Positions 20,307-29,400 of a stretch of 36,041 bases of DNA are shown here, piece after piece. Each line of letters starts with the position of its first letter. Positions within the stretch are counted from its first letter, which is position 1. The stretch lies in NCBI RefSeq assembly GCF_004323185.1, contig NZ_NAPS01000001.1, forward strand, positions 2,952,602 through 2,988,642, read 5' to 3'. This DNA comes from Westiellopsis prolifica IICB1. Lineage in GTDB: Bacteria; Cyanobacteriota; Cyanobacteriia; Cyanobacteriales; Nostocaceae. The notes beneath the pieces were generated by a model. It did not search any database, was not told where the DNA came from, and was given only the letters and a program-made list of their open reading frames with translations. The translations under genes and the position numbers were made by a program.

Positions 20307-20849
20307 ATGACTACAGACACAAACATTCCTTATTTAGCAAACTTAGAGTATATTCCCTATATTGATGAAGCTGGTCAGTTACCTGAATATCTACAAAGCA
20401 AAATCGGAGTCTACGCGATTTTTGACCAGCAAAAAGTTCTGCAATTTGTGGGGTATTCTCGTGATGTTTATCTTAGCCTGAAACAGCACATAGTCCGCCA
20501 GCCACAACAATGTTATTGGGTGAAAGTCCAAACAATTGAACGCCCTAGCCGCGCAGTGTTAGAAAATATTGAAAAGGTTTGGATAGAAGAAAATGGCTCT
20601 GTACCTGCTGGTAATGGGGATGATAAAGACAAATGGACACAGCCAATAGATGCTAAAGCATTAATGACGGCTGAAGAACAGGCAAATTATGAAAATTCTA
20701 TTGATGAAATCACGAAAATCAAAATTATTAAAAATGTAGCGCGGCGAGTCGAGGCGGAGATTTTAAAAGTTTTAGAAGTACGGGGTTTGCAAACCCAAGT
20801 GCGATTTAATCCCAAGTTGAAGGAAGAGGGGTTATTGGATTTGAAATAA
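20307..20849 (+). CDS. GIY-YIG nuclease-domain protein
   Basis: A 180-residue protein with a GIY-YIG-like module: IGVYAIFDQ (33-41) supplies the first strand, FVGYSRDVYLSLKQH gives the second strand with the conserved Arg region, and RAVLENIEKVWIEENG supplies the candidate metal-binding glutamate. The C-terminal half is charged and helical (ITKIKIIKNVARRVEAEILKVLE). Such stand-alone proteins occur widely in cyanobacteria without a known role, so nuclease activity is inferred from the fold only. ATG start at 20307. First plus-strand gene of the window, divergent from rpsT. Confidence 0.8.
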   Translation: MTTDTNIPYLANLEYIPYIDEAGQLPEYLQSKIGVYAIFDQQKVLQFVGYSRDVYLSLKQHIVRQPQQCYWVKVQTIERPSRAVLENIEKVWIEENGSVPAGNGDDKDKWTQPIDAKALMTAEEQANYENSIDEITKIKIIKNVARRVEAEILKVLEVRGLQTQVRFNPKLKEEGLLDLK

Positions 20850-21107
20850 ATCTACTTATAAATTTAACAGGTCTAACCCTACTGCGTTTATCATTCACTG
20901 TCAAAATCTAGCCGAATTAGAAAGCGATCGCGTAATTGCAACAAGAATTTTTTTTAGAAGCCAGCTTTGATTTCTGCGCTTTCATATCTTTATAGGATGG
21001 CGCTTAAGTAGATGTGCAAAATTAAATATACATGCACGCTTCCATCAGTTGTGCGTTTTCTAAGTTATCTTTTAGCCTAGGACAGGAAACACTCGGTTGT
21101 CTTTTTG

Positions 21108-22019
21108 ATGAACAGCAAGAACACTGAACTAGATTTAACGATTGACTTTAGAAGTGATTGGACTGAAATTTTACGTCAGAAATTAATAGAAGCTGGTTAT
21201 TCTGTAGACTCAAATCAAGCTCCAGATGCCATCTGTATTCAATACTTTAATACTCTCAAACGAAGAATAGAGCCAAGGTCTCGAAAAGTTTTGATTGCCA
21301 AAGAGTTTAAATGTCCAACTGAACATACAGAGGGAGTCAATATTGTTTGTCAAAAAGCAGAAAGCGGAGAAGACCTTACACCACATCTCAATAAAATTCA
21401 CTCTCCAGACGATCCTGACCCTCTCTTAAATGCCTGGGGGATTTACCACTTTCACCTAGGGACTTTAGTAGATAAATCTGGCTTCATGAAGCGAACGGGA
21501 CCGTTACTGTTTGCTCGTGTCACTGATGATTCCTTCTATATGCTTGATGTTCTTGGACATGGTAGCTGGTATCAGCAAAGGTTGATTGACATCATCCACA
21601 ATAACTGGCGAGAATCTATTGAGATGTACAAAATTCGAGGAGTAGATCGGCTTACAATTCCATTACCGACTGATGAAGATGTGGCGAAATTTCGCAAGAG
21701 CAACATCAACATTCCTCTTCAAGTTTCTGATGGTACGATTTACGCTCCACTTGGAGGAGGTCAAACGATTTCTGGGATTGATTTAGATGTTAGAGTAACA
21801 TGCAGTTGTTATAGGGGAACAATCAGAAATCTTGAGAAGCACGTTAGGAATAACTTAGCTCATTTCAGAGACATTGCACGTCAGCATGATCTGGAATTAC
21901 CACCACAACCACATTTTCAGTTGCAGTTAGTAGATGGCAACGCCTATGCTGTTGAATTGAATGTTAGAATCTCTTACAAGCTATGCGAGATGCCTCTGCA
22001 AATATTGATGAGTCTGTAA
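21108..22019 (+). CDS. conserved hypothetical protein upstream of hicBA
   Basis: I cannot assign this 303-residue protein. It has no signal peptide or membrane segment. The conserved-looking centre reads DPLLNAWGIYHFHLG, then FMKRTGPLLFARVTDDSFYMLDVLGHGSW and LIDIIHNNWRESI. This His-rich arrangement (H-x-H-L-G, then RTG-LLF, D, H, W) looks like an active or metal site. I believe similar cores occur in uncharacterised bacterial proteins. The C-terminal third (GTIYAPLGGGQTISGIDLDV onward) is a separate segment. The ATG at 21108 follows an in-frame TTG at 21105; the ribosome site is weak. It ends about 70 bp before hicB on the same strand, which suggests an accessory module. A defence or toxin role is speculation. 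Confidence 0.6.
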   Translation: MNSKNTELDLTIDFRSDWTEILRQKLIEAGYSVDSNQAPDAICIQYFNTLKRRIEPRSRKVLIAKEFKCPTEHTEGVNIVCQKAESGEDLTPHLNKIHSPDDPDPLLNAWGIYHFHLGTLVDKSGFMKRTGPLLFARVTDDSFYMLDVLGHGSWYQQRLIDIIHNNWRESIEMYKIRGVDRLTIPLPTDEDVAKFRKSNINIPLQVSDGTIYAPLGGGQTISGIDLDVRVTCSCYRGTIRNLEKHVRNNLAHFRDIARQHDLELPPQPHFQLQLVDGNAYAVELNVRISYKLCEMPLQILMSL

Positions 22020-22089
22020 TAGCTAGCAGTCCAACACTACGTTGGTGTGGATGGAACAGAAGCGACACTTTTTGATGAGGAAATATGTT

Positions 22090-22296
22090 ATGAGGTTTAG
22101 CGTAACACTTGATCGTGATGAGGATGGAATTTGGATTGTGGAGTGTCCCAGTATTCCAGGATGTGTGAGTCAAGGTCAGACGAAACAAGAAGCTCTTGAA
22201 AATATCAAAGATGCCATCTCAGCTTGCCTACAGGTTCGTGCAGAGCGTGGAATGCCACTTACAGTAGAGACATATCAGGTTGAGGTCGTAGCCTAA
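22090..22296 (+). CDS. hicB: HicB-family antitoxin
   Basis: A 68-residue HicB-like protein that should neutralise HicA and autoregulate the operon. The partial RNase H-like HicB fold is recognisable: MRFSVTLDRDEDGIWIVECPSIPGCVSQGQ is typical, followed by TKQEALENIKDAISACLQVR. The ATG at 22090 is preceded by GAGGA with 8-nt spacing; the reading frame extends upstream to a TTG at 22042 with no family similarity. Its stop overlaps the hicA start (TAATG). No separate C-terminal DNA-binding domain is present, so this is the short HicB form. The order antitoxin-toxin is one of the two known for this family. Confidence 0.9.
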   Translation: MRFSVTLDRDEDGIWIVECPSIPGCVSQGQTKQEALENIKDAISACLQVRAERGMPLTVETYQVEVVA

Positions 22297-22520
22297 TGGG
22301 TTCTGCGTTACCTGTAATGAGTGGGCGCGAAGTTGTGGGCGTCTTTGAATCGTTGGGTTGGGAAGCTGTGCGGCAGACGGGTAGCCACATCATCATGACG
22401 AAAGATGAGGAACTCGTAACGCTTTCGGTTCCTGATCATCGTGAAGTGGCGAAGGGAACTTTGCGAAGTTTAATTCGCACTGCTGGATTAACCATAGAGG
22501 AATTTGTTGCTGCTAAATAG
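22296..22520 (+). CDS. hicA: HicA-family toxin (mRNA interferase)
   Basis: A 74-residue HicA protein, a double-stranded-RNA-binding-like fold that cleaves mRNA. The pattern LPVMSGREVVGVFESLGWEA, then RQTGSHIIMTK with the catalytic histidine in GSH, then LSVPDHREVAKGTLRSLIRTAGLTIEEF matches the family along its length. The ATG at 22296 overlaps the hicB stop by one base, giving translational coupling; an internal ATG at 22317 is the alternative. The gene appears intact and probably active. It is followed by a sequence with attC-like features. Confidence 0.92.
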   Translation: MGSALPVMSGREVVGVFESLGWEAVRQTGSHIIMTKDEELVTLSVPDHREVAKGTLRSLIRTAGLTIEEFVAAK

Positions 22521-22531
22521 GGTGTGAATCG

Positions 22532-22610
22532 CAGGCTAACAACTACAGTGGAGCGGACAGTATAAAGTTTTCGCGCTTCATTTATGAGTAATTTGCCGTC
22601 CATCACTGAA
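22532..22610 (+). other. imperfect inverted repeat with weak attC-like features
   Basis: Just after hicA, GCTAACAACTACAGTGGAGC and GGACAG resemble the left half of an integron attC site. CAGTG (22546-22550) pairs with CACTG (22604-22608) and GGAC (22555-22558) with GTCC (22598-22601), leaving unpaired bases on one side as in attC hairpins. The terminal GTTRRRY box is missing, so the call is tentative. Confidence 0.25.
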
Positions 22611-22671
22611 AAACGAAAACATTATAAGCATTGGGAAATTCAGGGCGGGCTTGAAGCCTTTCGGAATCAAA

Positions 22672-22986
22672 TTAACCCACACCAGCAATAATCTGCCCAA
22701 TATCTTTAGGAGTTGCACCTGTAGCCAACATTGCTCGGATCAATAATTCAACTGAGACCGAAGCATCGCCATTTTCAGCTTTAGCAATCCGAGGTTGGCT
22801 GGAGCCAATTTTAGAAGCGAGTTCACTTTGAGTCATCATTTTCTGCCGCCGATCCTTCAAACTGTTGCTAAGAGCCAGCTTGATTTCAACAAAGATTGTT
22901 TCTTCCGGTGTTAATTCTAAAAAGTCTGAGACTGTTCCAATTTTCCAGCCTTTAGATTCCAAAAGTTCTTTTTTAGTTTGCTCCAT
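22672..22986 (-). CDS. XRE-family regulator, HigA-like antitoxin
   Basis: A 104-residue protein with a C-terminal helix-turn-helix of the XRE/Cro type: MTQSELASKIGSSQPRIAKAENGDASVSVELLIRAMLATG. The N-terminal part (MEQTKKELLESKGWKIGTVSDFLELTPEE) resembles HigA-type antitoxins paired with RelE/HigB toxins. The ATG at 22984-22986 was chosen because AGGAG lies 8 nt upstream. No toxin gene lies upstream (only about 230 bp to the next gene) or downstream, so it appears solitary. It converges on hicA, so the two modules lie side by side. Confidence 0.82.
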   Translation of the reverse strand: MEQTKKELLESKGWKIGTVSDFLELTPEETIFVEIKLALSNSLKDRRQKMMTQSELASKIGSSQPRIAKAENGDASVSVELLIRAMLATGATPKDIGQIIAGVG

Positions 22987-23217
22987 AACTTTACTCCTGT
23001 TGATCAGTGTCGTATTTGCAATTTTGAAATTGAGGTGAAGTGTAAGTTTCCTGACAAGTATCAAAATTCTGGCAGTATTTGAGTGAGAGTAAAAACAAGC
23101 ATCCTGCCTACTTTTTATATATCAAATGGCAGGATACCTGTTTGCCAGACAACTTGAGAAAATTTACACATCGCGTTAGTCTTCTTTAATTGTGACTGCA
23201 CACTGTCAACTCAGGCG

Positions 23218-25689
23218 ATGACAAATCAAACCTCCCCGCAAATCCCCTCTTGTACTTGGAATCGTCCCATTGGTTTAGGCTGGGATCAACCCTACACTGT
23301 TCGTTACGCTAGTAATATAGATGATGGCCCTTGGCACGGAATGCCTTTAGGTGGCTTTGGCGCAGGTTGTATCGGTCGTTCTTCGCGAGGAAATTTTAAT
23401 TTCTGGCACATTGACGGTGGCGAACATGTGTTTCAAGCGATCGCCCCTTGTCAATTTAGTGTATTTGAATCTAATAGTACTAATTCCCAGACTTATGCTT
23501 TATGTACACAGCCACCAGAGGATGGTAGCTTGGCTGCATGGGAGTGGTATCCAACAATTAAAAATGAAAAATCAAAAATTACTGGAACCTATCATGCTCT
23601 TTATCCGCGCAGTTGGTTCGTTTATGAAGGGGTATATAAAGCTCAGTTAACCTGTGAACAATTTTCTCCAATCTGGGCAAATAATTACCAAGAAACTAGC
23701 TACCCTGTTGCAGTGTTTGTCTGGACTGCACACAATCCAACTAACGCACCTATTACTTTAAGTATTATGCTCACTTGGCAAAATATGGTGGGCTGGTTTA
23801 CCAATGCTTTGAAATCCCCAGAAGTACGGATGCGGGATGATGGTAGTCCAGTTTACGAGTATCAGCCACGTTTGGGCGAAAGTAAAGATAATTTTAATCA
23901 ACTAGTTGAAAATACTGAATATATTGGTTGTGTTTTGGGTCGTGTTGGTATTGATGAACCTGTCCAAGAAGGAGAAGGACAATGGTGCATTGCTACCCGC
24001 AAACATCCCAAACTAAAAATTTTTTACCATAGCCGTTGGCAGCCTACAGGCAGTGGTGAGGATGTATGGCAAAGCTTTGCTCAAGATGGATCGTTACCAA
24101 ATTGTCTAGACCACTCCCCAGCAGTAGAAAATGAACAGATTGCAGCAGCTCTTGCTATACGTTTCACTTTGTTACCAGGAGAAACACTAGAGATTCCTTT
24201 TGTTCTCAGTTGGGATTTTCCGGTAACAGAATTTGCTGCTGGCATAAATTATAACCGCAGATATACAGACTTTTTTGGTAATAACGGTCAGAATGCGTGG
24301 GCGATCGCATCAACAGCACTACAACAGTACCAAGCTTGGCAAGCGCAGATTCAAGCATGGCAACAACCCATTCTTGACCGTGCAGATTTGCCAGACTGGT
24401 TTAAGATGGCTTTATTTAATGAGCTTTACGATCTTACTGCTGGTGGTACTCTCTGGAGTACAGCAACTGAACGCGATCCTATCGGACAGTTTGCGGTGTT
24501 GGAGTGCCTAGACTACCGTTGGTATGAAAGTTTGGATGTGCGGCTTTATGGTTCATTTGCTCTGTTGATGCTGTTCCCAGAATTGGAAAAGGCGGTAATG
24601 CGTGCTTTTGCACGGGCTATTCCCATGAGCGATACTAATACTCGTGTCATTGGTTACTATTATACCATCGGTGCAGAAAGTCCTTTTGCTGTCCGAAAAG
24701 TTGCAGGAGCAACACCTCATGATTTAGGCGCACCAAATGAACACGTTTGGGAGAAGACAAATTATACCAGCTACCAAGATTGCAACTTGTGGAAGGATTT
24801 AGGTAGCGACTTTGTTTTGCAGGTATACCGCGATTTTCTGTTTACTGGTGCTGACGATATTACATTTCTAGCAGACTGTTGGAATGCCATTGTAGAAACC
24901 CTCAACTATCTAAAAACTTTAGACATAGACAAAGACGGAATTCCGGAAAATTCTGGTGCGCCTGATCAAACTTTTGATGACTGGCGACTACAAGGAGTCA
25001 GTGCTTATTGTGGTGGATTATGGTTAGCAGCGTTAGAAGCTGCGATCGCAATTTGTGATGTTTTGATAACAAACCGCAGAGATATAGAGAACACGGAAAA
25101 TTTTCTTGGCGATCTTGGCGACTTGGCGGTTCAAAAATCGATCTACGAAACTTGGTTAACACAATCTCTCCCCATTTATGAAGAAAAACTCTGGAATGGT
25201 CAATATTATCGACTAGATAGCGAAAGTGGTTCGGATGTGGTAATGGCGGATCAATTGTGTGGACAGTTCTACGCTAGACTGCTGGGATTACCTGATATTG
25301 TCAAAGGCGATCGCGCTTTGTCTGCATTACAAACTGTCTACAACGCTTGTTTCCTCAAGTTTCATCATGGTCAGTTTGGTGCTGCTAATGGTCTTCGTCC
25401 TGATGGTTCACCAGAAAACCCCAAAGCTACCCATCCCTTAGAAGTCTGGACGGGAATCAACTTTGGTTTAGCAGCTTTTATGGTGCAGATGAACATGAAA
25501 GACGATGCTATGAAGTTGACAGAAGCTGTAGTTCGGCAAGTTTATGAAAATGGATTACAATTTCGCACACCAGAAGCGATCACTGCTGTCGGTACTTTCC
25601 GTGCTAGTACCTATCTACGCGCGATGGCTATTTGGGGAATTTATTTAGTAGAGACGCGATTAATCGCGTCTGTACAATCGTCAGATTAA
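23218..25689 (+). CDS. GH116 family glycosidase (GBA2-like beta-glucosidase/glucosylceramidase)
   Basis: An 823-residue protein of glycoside hydrolase family 116, related to human non-lysosomal glucosylceramidase GBA2. The N-terminal beta-sandwich begins with GMPLGGFGAGCIGRSSRGNFNFW. The (alpha/alpha)6 catalytic domain starts near LPDWFKMALFNELYDLTAGG. By family pattern, the candidate nucleophile is E429 (in VLECLDYRWYES) and the candidate acid/base is D583 (in PDQTFDDW). Other hallmarks are HDLGAPNEHVWEKTN and TGINFGLAAFMVQM. There is no signal peptide, so it is probably cytoplasmic; its substrate could be a beta-glucoside or glucosylated lipid. The last codons (VETRLIASVQS) are encoded by a dispersed palindromic repeat, so the tail has been altered. 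ATG start at 23218. Confidence 0.93.
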   Translation: MTNQTSPQIPSCTWNRPIGLGWDQPYTVRYASNIDDGPWHGMPLGGFGAGCIGRSSRGNFNFWHIDGGEHVFQAIAPCQFSVFESNSTNSQTYALCTQPPEDGSLAAWEWYPTIKNEKSKITGTYHALYPRSWFVYEGVYKAQLTCEQFSPIWANNYQETSYPVAVFVWTAHNPTNAPITLSIMLTWQNMVGWFTNALKSPEVRMRDDGSPVYEYQPRLGESKDNFNQLVENTEYIGCVLGRVGIDEPVQEGEGQWCIATRKHPKLKIFYHSRWQPTGSGEDVWQSFAQDGSLPNCLDHSPAVENEQIAAALAIRFTLLPGETLEIPFVLSWDFPVTEFAAGINYNRRYTDFFGNNGQNAWAIASTALQQYQAWQAQIQAWQQPILDRADLPDWFKMALFNELYDLTAGGTLWSTATERDPIGQFAVLECLDYRWYESLDVRLYGSFALLMLFPELEKAVMRAFARAIPMSDTNTRVIGYYYTIGAESPFAVRKVAGATPHDLGAPNEHVWEKTNYTSYQDCNLWKDLGSDFVLQVYRDFLFTGADDITFLADCWNAIVETLNYLKTLDIDKDGIPENSGAPDQTFDDWRLQGVSAYCGGLWLAALEAAIAICDVLITNRRDIENTENFLGDLGDLAVQKSIYETWLTQSLPIYEEKLWNGQYYRLDSESGSDVVMADQLCGQFYARLLGLPDIVKGDRALSALQTVYNACFLKFHHGQFGAANGLRPDGSPENPKATHPLEVWTGINFGLAAFMVQMNMKDDAMKLTEAVVRQVYENGLQFRTPEAITAVGTFRASTYLRAMAIWGIYLVETRLIASVQSSD
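25648..25675. repeat. 28-bp dispersed palindrome inside the GH116 3' end
   Basis: GTAGAGACGCGAT followed by TAATCGCGTCTGTAC forms a near-perfect palindrome. It is almost identical, in reverse orientation, to 33527-33554 and related to 14810-14839. It supplies the final codons of the GH116 gene, 14 bases before the stop. Confidence 0.92.
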
Positions 25690-26492
25690 TCCAAAATCCA
25701 CGCATCCAAAATCCTGTTAGAGGATGACCCCTGATCTCTTGATCCCCATCTTTAATTTGATCATTAAGATAAAAAATCCGGTTTTTATCTTAATTGCTTG
25801 TAATGGACTAATATGAATTCTCCAAATAAATGCACCAAAGTTATGGATGCATGACTACTTGCTCAGACAACTATTTATTGCATTCTCCCGGAGAAATAGT
25901 AATACAATAGTTTCTCTGTATATTGTCACAGATCCAAGACATTAAGCCCCAAGAAAAATCAAAGGGGCGATTTATGCAAATAATTCACACTGTTCTGAAT
26001 TTTGTTAATTCAGAATCGGAGTTTGTTGTTTACGCGTTGAATTTTGAGTTTTAGCCTTTGGAACAGTCAACGACCCAACTCATTTATCTAACCAGCAAAC
26101 TAGAATTTCTAAGAATTGCAAACCTGTATCAAAGTGCTGGAAGAACCAAATCAAGAAGAAACAAGATGGTAAACACGGATTCAAAGCTTGGTAAAATTTT
26201 GGGAAATTGCCAAAAAATCTTGACTCAATTTATCAAAATTCTATAACAATGCTTCCAAACAGGTGGTAAATAACTAACAAAAAATTAAATAATGTTTTGT
26301 TAGTGAGAATTTTTTGACAAACAATCGTTCTTAAAAACAGACTGCAAAAACAAAGGAAAGTGATTAAGTGATCAAAAATACAAAAAATCGAGATTGGCGA
26401 AGGCTCAAACTGTCCTTATGAAGCCAACGCTATTGAGTTTGACTTTATCAACAAAAATTCTATCAGCTTACCCAAGCATCAGAGACTAAATC
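25690..26492 (+). promoter_or_regulatory. 800-bp upstream region of hetC rich in hairpins
   Basis: There is no credible gene. Structures in order: the stem at 25763-25794 (listed separately); a palindrome TTCTCCCGGAGAA (25883-25895); a 9-bp stem TTCTGAATT/AATTCAGAA with a 5-nt loop (25993-26015); and a 10-bp stem ACTAACAAAA/TTTTGTTAGT (26273-26304). Anabaena hetC has an NtcA-dependent promoter far upstream of the gene. I found no exact GTA-N8-TAC here; the nearest, GTAAATAACTAACA at 26266, is only partial. Confidence 0.45.
25763..25794 (+). terminator. candidate terminator after the GH116 gene
   Basis: The arms ATTAAGATAAAAA (25763-25775) and TTTTTATCTTAAT (25782-25794) are perfectly complementary with a 6-nt loop. 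It lies about 75 bp after the GH116 stop. There is no U-tract beyond the stem, but the 3' arm itself starts with five T residues. Confidence 0.45.
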
Positions 26493-29400
26493 ATGAACTC
26501 GTATTCGTCGTTACGGGGTCAGGGAGAGTCTATTTATACCAATAATGGACGTTTTCCCAATCCAAAGGAGACTATCCTCAAGCTTTTAAGGATAGCTACA
26601 GAAGATACAACCCTCGCATCCGACTTTACTCAAGTTTGGGTTTTGCGTGAGTTTCAATTAGGAGATGATCTGGCTAGTTGTGCGATCGCTAGACAAACAG
26701 AAAATTATGATGATTTTCTTTTCTTAGTTTGCCAAGGTCGAGTCCGGTTACTAGGATTTGATCCAAAATTGGAACGAGAAGTATCTACTCAGTTGCTATT
26801 GGCACAGCAAACCTTCGGAGTAGATTACTTATTCCAGCGTCAGTCTCTATCTTATCGAGCAGTTGCAGCTAGTGATGGTTTGTTAGCATCTATACATGTA
26901 GATGAACTCAAACAATGGTTACAAGAACTACCTAACTTGAAAAGCTATTTGCAAAAAATAACCTGCGATCGCCAAACTTTGATTTTTTTCAAAGTTGCTA
27001 CAGAATTACGTTCGCATACTAGCCATTCTTTGCAACAGCTTTTACCTTACTTGCAACAAACCCAGGTCAGTGCTGGCTCAACCCTTGTGCAAGCAACTCC
27101 CCCCTCAAAGGGACGATTTTGGCTGATGTGTGGAAAAATTGTTAGTCCCACGTCAGAAATTCAGCCACCACAAATAGGAGAAGGCTGGGGATACCCAGAT
27201 CTCACAATCCCAGGCTGGATTGCCGAAACCGATTTGCAAGTATACCACCTACCTCAAGAAATAGCAGAAGGGGAGCGGGGATTGGGGATCGGGGATAAGG
27301 GATCGGGGACAAGGGAGCGGGGACAAGGGGGACACAGGGACGCGGGGATACATAGAAGCGGAGATACACGGAGACGGGGATACACAGATGCGGGAAGAGG
27401 ACGGGAACAGGAGGAAGATCCAGCTGGTGTTTCTGTTGCTGTGTCTTCTGAAAATACCCATGCAGAGATAAATTTTCGGCAACCAAGAAGCCAAGGTTGG
27501 TCAGTAAGTAAACTGTGGCGTCGCTATCCTTTTATTCAACAACAGAGTTCGTCTGATTGTGGTGCTGCGTGTTTGGCGATGATTAGCCTCTATTGGGGTA
27601 AGCGTTTTAGCCTGAACACGTTACGAAACCTCGCACAGACAGACCGCATGGGTGCTTCTCTTTCGGCTTTGGCTGATGCAGCAGAAACTCTGGGTTATGA
27701 TGCTTTACCAGTCAGGGCTTCTTTGGGTAAATTAGAGTTGCAGGCTAACCCTTGGATTGCTCATTGGCAAGGGATTCACTACGTAGTTGTTTGGCGAGTT
27801 AAAGGCGATCGCGTCTTGATTTGTGATCCAGCAATTGGTAAGCGATCGCTTCTGCGTGAAGAGTTTGAAACTCACTGGACAGGATACGCCCTGCTTTTAT
27901 TTCCAACTAAACACTTAAACGCTCAAAAGCACAAAAAAGTTTCCTTGGGAGAATTTTGGCACGCTTTTTGGCATCACCGGGAATTACTTGGTCAAATCGT
28001 TCTAGCTTCAGTGCTGTTAACAGTGTTTGGTCTAGCTGCACCCCTGATTACTCAAGTTGTAGTTGACCAAGTTCTACCATATAAAAGTTCTCTGACTCTG
28101 AATATATTCGCCTTTGGGTTTCTCTTTTTTGGCATCTGGCGGATTATCGTCCAAGCAGTGCGTCAATATCTGCTGGACTATTTTTCCAACCGTATGGATT
28201 TGACGTTACTGGGTGGTTTTATTAGCTATACCCTGCGTTTACCATTGGAGTTTTTTGCATCCCGTCAGCCAGGAGACATTATTAATCGGATTCAAGAAAA
28301 CCGCAAAATTCAAGTATTTTTCACCAAACAAGCAGTTAGCACTACCCTAGATGCGCTGATGGTGGTTGTTTTCTTAGGATTAATGGCGTATTACAACTTA
28401 AGCCTGACTCTGCTCGTCTTGGTTGTGATTCTACCAATTGTGATTGTGACTGCTGCAACTAGTCCACTTCTCAAAAATGCTTCGCGAGAACTCTATCAAA
28501 AATCGGCGGTGCAGTATTCCACAATCAGAGAAATTATTACTGGTGTCACCACTGTGAAAACAACTGCTGCTGAACGTCCGATGCGTTGGCGATGGGAGGA
28601 AAGTTTTACCGACACCGTCCAAACAAGATTTCGGGGTCAAAAACTAGCTAATAATTTACAGCTAGCAACTAGTTTGATTAATCATCTGGGGATCACGTTT
28701 TTACTATGGTATGGGGCAACCTTGGTCATAGGCAACCAAATGTCAATTGGTCAATTTGTTGCTTTTAATATGCTTATTGGCAGTACGATCAATCCTGTTT
28801 TAGCACTGGTGAAGTTGTGGGATGAATTGCAAGAAGTATTGATTTGTGCTGAACGTTTAGATGATGTTCTAACTACCCAACCAGAAGAACATAGCGAAAA
28901 ACCACAAATGGCGTTACCTCAAGTTCGGGGTGATATCCAGTTTGAACGAGTTTGTTTTCGTTACAATGCCAATGCGGAACAGGATACCTTGCACAATATT
29001 TCTTTTCACATCAAAGCAGGGCAAACTGTAGGAATTGTTGGTAATCGTGGTGCTGGGAAAAGTACCTTAGTTAATTTACTGGGTGGTTTATATCGTCCCA
29101 GCAGCGGATGTATTTTAATTGATGGTCACGATATTGCTGATGTTTCTCCCCAATCCTTGCGTAGTCAGTTAGGGGTAATATCGCAGGATATTTTTCTATT
29201 TGCTGGCAGCATTTTAGAAAATATCACAATGTTTAATTCTGAGATTTCACCAGAAGAAGCGATCGCCGTCGCAAAAGTTGTAGAAGCACACAGCTTTATC
29301 CAAGCACTACCTTTGGGTTACGACACCCGGATTGGTGAGGGAGGAATGATGCTAACTGGTGAGATGCGCCAAAAGATTGCGATCGCCCGCGCCTTAATCA

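Noticed and set aside
26058-26246. 62-codon frame upstream of hetC
   Set aside because: It starts at TTG without a ribosome site, has a lysine-rich composition typical of AT-rich spacer, and shows no recognisable motif.
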